From Desulfobacteraceae bacterium RAAP-1 (lineage in GTDB: Bacteria; Desulfobacterota; Desulfobacteria; Desulfobacterales; Desulfatirhabdiaceae): a stretch of DNA of 36,165 nucleotides. Below, in pieces: positions 31,379 to 36,165 of the stretch. The position numbers and the translations under genes were made by a program. Below the pieces are notes generated by a model. That model was given only the letters and a program-made list of their open reading frames with translations. It searched no databases and had not been told where the DNA came from. The DNA lies in contig LKPX01000034.1 in assembly GCA_001443525.1 (NCBI GenBank), positions 1-36,165 of the forward strand. Reading direction: 5' to 3'. Position 1 is the first letter of the stretch; each line of letters begins with the position of its first letter.

Positions 31379-32467
31379 TTACAGTACCTGTTTCAGTGCC
31401 TGAATCAGGCGTTCATTTTCTTTTGGAAGACCTGTATTCACTCGAATGTATTCAGGATAACCATAAGATGTCATAGAACGTACGATCACTCCAAGTTTCA
31501 GCATTGCGTTAAAAACAGTATCCGCATTCTTTTTCGTATCGATCAGAAAAAAATTCGATTGTGTGGGAAAATACCGGATATTGGCTTTGGACAGCTCCTT
31601 AAAAAGATAATCCAATCCTTTGTGAACAGTTTGAACCGTCTGGTTCAGAAAGTCTTCATCTTCCAGTGCGGCGACAGCACCTGCCTGAGCCAGCAGACTG
31701 GTGTTGAACGGCTGCCGTATCCGGTGAATGACGCCTGCCAGTTCGGGATTCATGACGCCATAGCCGATCCGGAGTCCGGCAAGACCATATGCTTTTGAGA
31801 AAGTTCTCAGGGTGACTACCGGAGATGTCCTGCAGTGGGCATATGTCATGCTGCGGACACAGTCCGGGTCTCGGACAAATTCCATATAGGCTTCATCCAC
31901 AACCACCACAATGTCAGGAGGTAACATCTGCAGAAACGCTTCGAAGTTTCTGCGAGATATCACTGTTCCCGTTGGATTGTTGGGGTTACAGATAAACAGC
32001 ATCCGTGTGCGGGATGTGATGCGTTCTATCAGGTCATCCAGATGAATGGCCAGTGAACGCAAGGGGACAAAAACCGGAACAGCTCCCGCGCTGCGCACAT
32101 TGATTTCATACATTAGAAATGATGGCGTTGGAACAATGACTTCATCTCCCGGTTGAAGCAGCGCGCGGGTCAGCATGCCGATCAAATCGTCGGAGCCATT
32201 TCCCGGAACAAAACATTCGGGAGCCATTTTCCAATAATCGGAAAGACGGGTGACCAGCTTGTGGCCGGCGCCGTCCGGATATCGGTGCAGATTGGATACG
32301 GCACTGGCTATGGCTTCCAAAGCCTTTGGAGATGGCCCCAAAGGGTTCTCGTTGGAAGCCAGTTTGACAGCGTTGTGAATACCAAGCTCCCTGGCCAGTT
32401 CTTCAATGGGTTTTCCGGGCTTATAGGGGGTTATGGACTGAATACAGTCAGGAATCGTGATGGTCAT
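31379..32467 (-). CDS. hisC: Histidinol-phosphate aminotransferase (fold type I PLP enzyme)
   Basis: This pyridoxal-phosphate enzyme transaminates histidinol phosphate in histidine synthesis; relatives act on aromatic amino acids. Family signs are KLASNENPLGPSPKA near residues 35-49, the PLP-ring aspartate segment VVVVDEAYMEF (about 186-196), the Schiff-base Lys225 in RTFSKAYGLAGLRIGYG and the phosphate-binding Arg just after it. The 362-residue length is normal. It is not in a histidine operon; instead it sits between the ferredoxin oxidoreductase genes and cmk, as tyrosine or aromatic aminotransferases often do beside cmk. A role in aromatic or branched-chain amino acid metabolism is therefore possible. 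Confidence 0.88.
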   Translation of the reverse strand: MTITIPDCIQSITPYKPGKPIEELARELGIHNAVKLASNENPLGPSPKALEAIASAVSNLHRYPDGAGHKLVTRLSDYWKMAPECFVPGNGSDDLIGMLTRALLQPGDEVIVPTPSFLMYEINVRSAGAVPVFVPLRSLAIHLDDLIERITSRTRMLFICNPNNPTGTVISRRNFEAFLQMLPPDIVVVVDEAYMEFVRDPDCVRSMTYAHCRTSPVVTLRTFSKAYGLAGLRIGYGVMNPELAGVIHRIRQPFNTSLLAQAGAVAALEDEDFLNQTVQTVHKGLDYLFKELSKANIRYFPTQSNFFLIDTKKNADTVFNAMLKLGVIVRSMTSYGYPEYIRVNTGLPKENERLIQALKQVL

Positions 32468-32474
32468 AATGCAC

Positions 32475-33017
32475 TCAATTTTTACTCTCAGCCGCTTTCA
32501 GCCCTTCATCGACAGCACTCATGTTCAGGGGAAGCAGTTTGGGCTTTTTGGAAAATTCTTCCTTCACACATTCCCGTAATACATGAATGTCCACCATATG
32601 ACTACGGGCGACAAATGCCGAAAGTGCAACAATGTTGGCGGATTTGACGCTGCCCAGGGCAATCGCCATGTCGTTGACAGGAATTATAAATTCATCAACG
32701 TCGCTTCTTCCGGATCCTACAGATATCAAAGAGCTGTTAATCAATATAACGCCCTGCGGTTTTACCACAGGTGCGAATTTCTCCAGCGATGGGCGATTCA
32801 TGGCCACCAGATGTGCGGGATTCCGGATAATGGGGGAACCGATGGGGCGATCGCTGATAACTACCATGCAGTAAGCGGTGCCGCCCCGCATTTCCGGGCC
32901 GTATGAGGGAATCCAGACAACTTCATATCCTTGTTCCATGGCGGCATGGGCAAGAATCTTGGCGCTGAGCAGAATGCCCTGGCCGCCAAACCCGGCAAAC
33001 ATGACTTCACTTTGCAT
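32475..33017 (-). CDS. 2-oxoacid:ferredoxin oxidoreductase, gamma subunit
   Basis: This subunit (PorG/VorC/KorC type, about 180 residues) completes the CoA-acylating 2-oxoacid:ferredoxin oxidoreductase. It begins with EVMFAGFGGQGILLSAKILAHA, the family's glycine-rich opening, and contains WIPSYGPEMRGGTAYCMVVIS near residues 35-55, also diagnostic. The ATG at 33017 has GGAGG five bases upstream and overlaps the beta gene by 11 nt, consistent with coupled translation; longer in-frame starts reach into that gene. The gap to hisC is only 7 nt, so hisC and cmk are likely in the same transcript. Confidence 0.9.
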   Translation of the reverse strand: MQSEVMFAGFGGQGILLSAKILAHAAMEQGYEVVWIPSYGPEMRGGTAYCMVVISDRPIGSPIIRNPAHLVAMNRPSLEKFAPVVKPQGVILINSSLISVGSGRSDVDEFIIPVNDMAIALGSVKSANIVALSAFVARSHMVDIHVLRECVKEEFSKKPKLLPLNMSAVDEGLKAAESKN

Positions 33018-33771
33018 CTGTTCCTCCATTGACGGATTCGGGCGTTTTAAGATCACCCAATGGGTAGTAGGGAAGCATGGTCGTTTCCGCCCAGTTGACT
33101 GCTTCCAGAGGTGTCATTCCCCAGTTGGTGGGACAGGTGCTGACCACCTCCACCAGGCTGAAGCATTTACCTTCCTGTTGATATTCAAATGCCTTACGAA
33201 TCGCTTTTTTGGCCTTAAGAATGTATTTGGGTTTGATAACGGTTTGTCGGGTGATATAGGCCGGTGTCTGCAAAGCGGCCAGAAGCTCTGCCACCTTGAT
33301 GGGCATGCCGACTTCAGCGACATTGCGGCCAAAAGGCGATGTCGTGGTACGCTGATTGGGCATGGTGGTCGGCGCCATCTGGCCTCCGGTCATCCCATAT
33401 ACGGCATTGTTGACAAAAATCGTGGTGAATTTTTCTCCGCGGTTAGCAGCATGAACAATTTCTCCCATACCGATACTGGCCAGATCGCCATCTCCCTGAT
33501 AGGTGAATACCATCAGATCCGGCCGGACCCGTTTCATGCCAGTAGCCATGGCCGGCGCCCTGCCGTGAGCAGCCTCCTGAAAATCGCAGGTGAAATAATT
33601 GTAGGCCATGACCGCGCAGCCGACCGGAGCAATTCCTACCGTGCGGTCGCGGATCCCCAATTCGTCAATGACCTCCGCCACCAGTCGATGGATGACGCCA
33701 TGAGTGCATCCCGGACAGTAATGGGTAGGCTGATCTGAAAGGGCTTCGGGTTTGTGAAATGTCTTTCCCAT
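33007..33771 (-). CDS. 2-oxoacid:ferredoxin oxidoreductase, beta subunit (thiamine diphosphate binding)
   Basis: The catalytic beta subunit of 254 residues carries the thiamine diphosphate site: YCPGCTHGVIHRL near residues 18-30 and the TPP motif TYQGDGDLASIGMGEIVHAANRG through NNAVYGMTGGQMAPTT (about 89-140). The conserved cysteines CPGC likely help with the iron-sulfur centre. Substrate is a 2-oxoacid such as 2-oxoglutarate or a branched-chain oxoacid; the sequence does not decide which. It shares one base with the alpha stop (TGATG), typical of coupled translation. In this family alpha, beta, gamma and delta subunits form the working complex. Confidence 0.91.
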   Translation of the reverse strand: MGKTFHKPEALSDQPTHYCPGCTHGVIHRLVAEVIDELGIRDRTVGIAPVGCAVMAYNYFTCDFQEAAHGRAPAMATGMKRVRPDLMVFTYQGDGDLASIGMGEIVHAANRGEKFTTIFVNNAVYGMTGGQMAPTTMPNQRTTTSPFGRNVAEVGMPIKVAELLAALQTPAYITRQTVIKPKYILKAKKAIRKAFEYQQEGKCFSLVEVVSTCPTNWGMTPLEAVNWAETTMLPYYPLGDLKTPESVNGGTDAK

Positions 33772-34862
33772 CAGTTTTGCTCCTTTCGTGCGGATTTTAC
33801 AAAGGAATGAACTACTTCCATAATTTCTTCAGGGGTCGGAACTTCGCCGCCGCACTTTCCGTACCATTCAACCGGTTTCCGGCCTCGAACGCTGCGTTCG
33901 ACATCTTCAACCATCTGTCCCATGCTCATTTCGATGCTGATGACAATCTGGCAGCTTTCTTTGGAAGCTGCGTCGCGGATCGCCGCTTCAGGAAACGGAA
34001 ACAGCGTTTGCGGCCGGATCATGCCGACTTCAAGTCCTTCGGCTTTCAAATTGTCTATGGCTGTGCGGCACACGCGGCTCATGGTACCGTAGCTGACAAT
34101 CAGCACCTGGTAGCCGGATTCTATATTATAGGGTTCGAAGCGGATTTCTTCCGCTTTCATCCGGTCATACTTGGCCTTCAGATGAAGGTTATGATTGTTG
34201 AGTTGAATCGGATCCAGATACAACGATTTTACCAGATTCCGGGTGTTGCTGCCTCGTGTTTTCATGCCGCTGGTGGCCCAACTGTCAGTATTGAGCTGTT
34301 CGGTTTTGAGATTGTCAGGGAAGAAAACGGGTTCCATCATCTGACCAATCAGACCATCTCCCATAATCATGACAGGATTGCGGTATTTTTCCGCTAAGGG
34401 AAAGGCCATCATCACCATCTCGACAGCTTCCTGAACGCTGGCGGGCGCCAGCACCAGAAGTCTGTAATCGCCATGTCCGCCGCCTTTGGTAGCCTGAAAA
34501 TAATCTCCCTGGGAAGGCAATATGCCTCCGAGCCCGGGACCGCCCCGCATGATGTTGACAAAAACTGCCGGGCATTGGGCGCAGGCGATATAGCTGAGAG
34601 CTTCGCTCATAAGGCTGATACCGGGGCTGGACGATGTTGTCATGACGCGTGCGCCGCATGCGGCAGCGCCAAAAATCATATAACCGACAGCCACTTCGCT
34701 TTCGCCCTGGAGAAAAACGCCATTGACCTCCGGCATCCGATGAGACAGGTATTCGGCGACTTCAGACTGCGGGGTGATAGGATAGGCAAAATAATTCAGA
34801 CAACCCGCCCGAATGGCGGCTTCTCCGATGGCTTCATTTCCTTTCATGAGAACTTTACTCAT
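33771..34862 (-). CDS. vorB: 2-oxoacid:ferredoxin oxidoreductase, alpha subunit (VorB type)
   Basis: The alpha subunit of 363 residues begins MSKVLMKGNEAIGEAAIRAGCLNYFAYPITPQSEV, the start usual for proteins annotated as 3-methyl-2-oxobutanoate dehydrogenase subunit VorB, followed by GESEVAVGYMIFGAAACGARVMTTSSSPG and the MRGGPGLGGILPSQGDYFQATKGGGHGDYRL block around residues 106-136. The ATG at 34862 has GGAGG five bases upstream; upstream in-frame starts run into the ferredoxin gene. Naming is by family habit: relatives also oxidise 2-oxoglutarate, so the name does not prove a branched-chain substrate. It follows the delta subunit after 35 nt. Confidence 0.91.
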   Translation of the reverse strand: MSKVLMKGNEAIGEAAIRAGCLNYFAYPITPQSEVAEYLSHRMPEVNGVFLQGESEVAVGYMIFGAAACGARVMTTSSSPGISLMSEALSYIACAQCPAVFVNIMRGGPGLGGILPSQGDYFQATKGGGHGDYRLLVLAPASVQEAVEMVMMAFPLAEKYRNPVMIMGDGLIGQMMEPVFFPDNLKTEQLNTDSWATSGMKTRGSNTRNLVKSLYLDPIQLNNHNLHLKAKYDRMKAEEIRFEPYNIESGYQVLIVSYGTMSRVCRTAIDNLKAEGLEVGMIRPQTLFPFPEAAIRDAASKESCQIVISIEMSMGQMVEDVERSVRGRKPVEWYGKCGGEVPTPEEIMEVVHSFVKSARKEQN

Positions 34863-34897
34863 GGTAACCTCCATAATATCCGTATGGCTTGCAGGGG

Positions 34898-35110
34898 TCA
34901 GGGCGTTTCCGTTATGGATATGGCCACGTCCGGACACATGATGCAGCAGGTTGAACAATAAACACAGTCTTCAGGTCTGGCCTGATAGGCCGGGAAATAG
35001 CCTTTGGTATTCACTTCACCCGCTATTTCAAGTACATGTTTGGGGCATACGGCTACGCACAGCCCGCATCCCTTGCAGCGATCCACGTCGATCTGATGTT
35101 GAAAAGCCAT
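34898..35110 (-). CDS. Ferredoxin-type delta subunit, two 4Fe-4S clusters
   Basis: This 70-residue protein carries electrons from the oxidoreductase to soluble ferredoxin. Two cysteine groups bind 4Fe-4S clusters: CKGCGLCVAVCP near residues 12-23 and CVYCSTCCIMCP near 49-60. The ATG at 35110 is chosen as it starts shortly before the first cluster; the frame stays open to 35188 but adds 26 unrelated residues. As the first gene of the four-subunit set, it is the usual delta subunit position. No promoter was recognised in the 158-bp gap upstream. Confidence 0.9.
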   Translation of the reverse strand: MAFQHQIDVDRCKGCGLCVAVCPKHVLEIAGEVNTKGYFPAYQARPEDCVYCSTCCIMCPDVAISITETP

Positions 35111-35268
35111 GTCCAAAATGTCCTCTTTGTTGTCATATGAGTGGAAACGTTTATGAACAGTTTGTCTCCTCAGGTAAGAAATCCCCACCTGAATTTTTCA
35201 TGGGATTTCCATCCATGAATATGAAATTTTTTCTGCGCTGTTTCGGATGTTCCGAATACAGAACACCT

Positions 35269-35970
35269 TCAGAATTCCTTCAGACGGACCAGCTTCTTCC
35301 AGGGGGGGACCAGTTGCCGTTTGATGGGAAGAATAGGACAAGAAAAATGCTCAGATTCCAGAGCTGTCAGTAAATGGGCTGGAACCGTAATAAATTTAAG
35401 CGGTAATCCTGTCTCTTCGGAAAGTTTACGAATAAAGTCGTAACCGGAAAGAATCGTTTCCGGCGTAGTTTCATCTATCAAATTCGCGTTTCCGATCAGG
35501 CCGGTGACATTCAGTTTGGACGTTTTTTCAATATCACGCTGCATTTTGACAGCTCCAGCTATCGTCTGGGTGAGAGGACGAAAGGGGTTGACAACCTGAA
35601 GCATTTGATAATCTTTTGTTCCAAATGCGTCCGCCAGCGCCGCCAGTACTGCAGCGCCTGCGTCGTTACCGCCGACATCCAAAATGGTGAGTGCAGCAGG
35701 ATGCCGTATCAGACCGCTGATGGATCTGCTCAGAATGGGCAGATCAGCCTGCATGTATTGTTCCGGAGGCAACACGACTTCAATGCCAAGTTCAGCCAGT
35801 TGTTTTCGGGCTTCCCGCGTCCGAAAATACGGATTTACCAGATCCAGGTCTGCTATGCGCACATCTGTCCCCTGAAGTTTCCGGCAGGCTGCAAGGTTGA
35901 CAGCAATTTCTGTCTTGCCGCTGCCGTAATTCCCAGAAATAATGACGATACCGCTTAATTGAATGTCCAT
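35269..35970 (-). CDS. P-loop ATPase of the MinD/CobQ-like family
   Basis: The 233-residue soluble protein has a Walker A motif GNYGSGKTE at residues 13-21, the family's switch region VRIADLDLVNPYFRTREAR (about 37-55), and a LTILDVGGNDAG strand (about 94-105), which place it in the MinD/ParA/CobQ-like (SIMIBI) group. Proteins of this type recur beside 2-oxoacid:ferredoxin oxidoreductase genes in anaerobes, but I know of no assigned function; cofactor insertion or cluster delivery is a guess. The ATG at 35970 lacks a clear ribosome binding site. It is transcribed toward the oxidoreductase genes across a 158-bp gap. Confidence 0.75.
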   Translation of the reverse strand: MDIQLSGIVIISGNYGSGKTEIAVNLAACRKLQGTDVRIADLDLVNPYFRTREARKQLAELGIEVVLPPEQYMQADLPILSRSISGLIRHPAALTILDVGGNDAGAAVLAALADAFGTKDYQMLQVVNPFRPLTQTIAGAVKMQRDIEKTSKLNVTGLIGNANLIDETTPETILSGYDFIRKLSEETGLPLKFITVPAHLLTALESEHFSCPILPIKRQLVPPWKKLVRLKEF

Positions 35971-36095
35971 TGAAATAAAGCGCTCAGTGTTTTTAACATA
36001 TAGCTGTTATTTGTATTTTTAATTTTCAATGTTGTCAAGAGATGATGATCTCATAATTCCAGTTCGCATTCAAACTGATACCTTTGTCAGCTTCG

Positions 36096-36165
36096 CTGTG
36101 CCGCGATTCGACGTACTGAATGTACAGTCTCATCGCTGCTCGCTTGCTTTCGCGGTCTCAGTCCG
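36096..36165. repeat. 70-bp direct repeat, right copy
   Basis: Identical to positions 1-70 in the same orientation. It reaches the last base of the window, so its true right boundary is unknown. Between the ATPase gene start (35970) and this repeat is an AT-rich spacer of 125 bp with no recognised gene. Confidence 0.9.

Noticed and set aside
1-36165. Circular plasmid or phage genome suggested by identical ends
   Set aside because: Chromosomal housekeeping genes (polA, rpsA, cmk) fill the window, and no replication, partition, capsid or integrase gene is present. A repeat at both contig ends explains the pattern more simply.

Overview
The window looks like a chromosomal segment from a strictly anaerobic, respiring bacterium, most plausibly a Desulfobacterota (former Deltaproteobacteria) sulfate reducer of the Desulfobacteraceae/Desulfosarcinaceae type. 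This is an inference. It rests on a four-subunit 2-oxoacid:ferredoxin oxidoreductase next to hisC, cmk, rpsA and sppA, on periplasmic multiheme cytochromes, on a quinol NO reductase beside a hemerythrin protein, and on intergenic palindromic repeats. Housekeeping genes (polA, rpsA, cmk) argue for chromosome rather than plasmid or phage. I see no tRNA, rRNA, CRISPR array or intact transposase gene.

Layout, left to right. (1) 1-615: a 70-bp repeat and trmO on the minus strand. (2) 953-5860: a complete Liv-type branched-chain amino acid ABC importer (livK, H, M, G, F); livK is separated from livHMGF by a repeat and a strong terminator. (3) 5901-8525: a PilC/GspF-type platform protein and a PilS-like membrane histidine kinase. 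(4) 8594-14166: a YbhGFSR-type exporter whose ATPase YbhF is split into two genes, with two small conserved genes of unknown function inserted before the permeases. (5) 14194-21511, minus strand: polA, a large hybrid kinase (PAS-PAS-HisKA-HATPase-REC-REC-Hpt) and a REC-PP2C response regulator. (6) 21906-27117, plus strand: a nitrogen-oxide block of quinol NO reductase, hemerythrin-like protein, NapC/NrfH-type tetraheme cytochrome and octaheme hydroxylamine-oxidoreductase-family cytochrome. (7) 27196-27493: a decayed metallo-beta-lactamase fragment and a repeat remnant. (8) 27506-35970, minus strand: sppA, rpsA, cmk, hisC, the four subunits of a VorB-type 2-oxoacid:ferredoxin oxidoreductase and a P-loop ATPase. 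(9) 36096-36165: the same 70-bp repeat as at position 1.

How the parts may work together: amino acids enter through Liv, HisC-like transamination and the ferredoxin oxidoreductase can turn them into acyl-CoA and reduced ferredoxin, and the NO reductase, hemerythrin and cytochrome block probably handles nitrosative stress or reduces nitrite or hydroxylamine. The links between blocks are inference.

The most unusual sequence feature is a roughly 124-126 bp repeat with terminal inverted repeats, present in three near-complete copies and one remnant. Each lies just downstream of a stop codon, and in one case the repeat appears to supply the stop codon (cmk). The most interesting biochemistry is the octaheme/NapC pair beside the NO reductase. 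The identical 70 bp at both window ends should not be taken as proof of a circular replicon.
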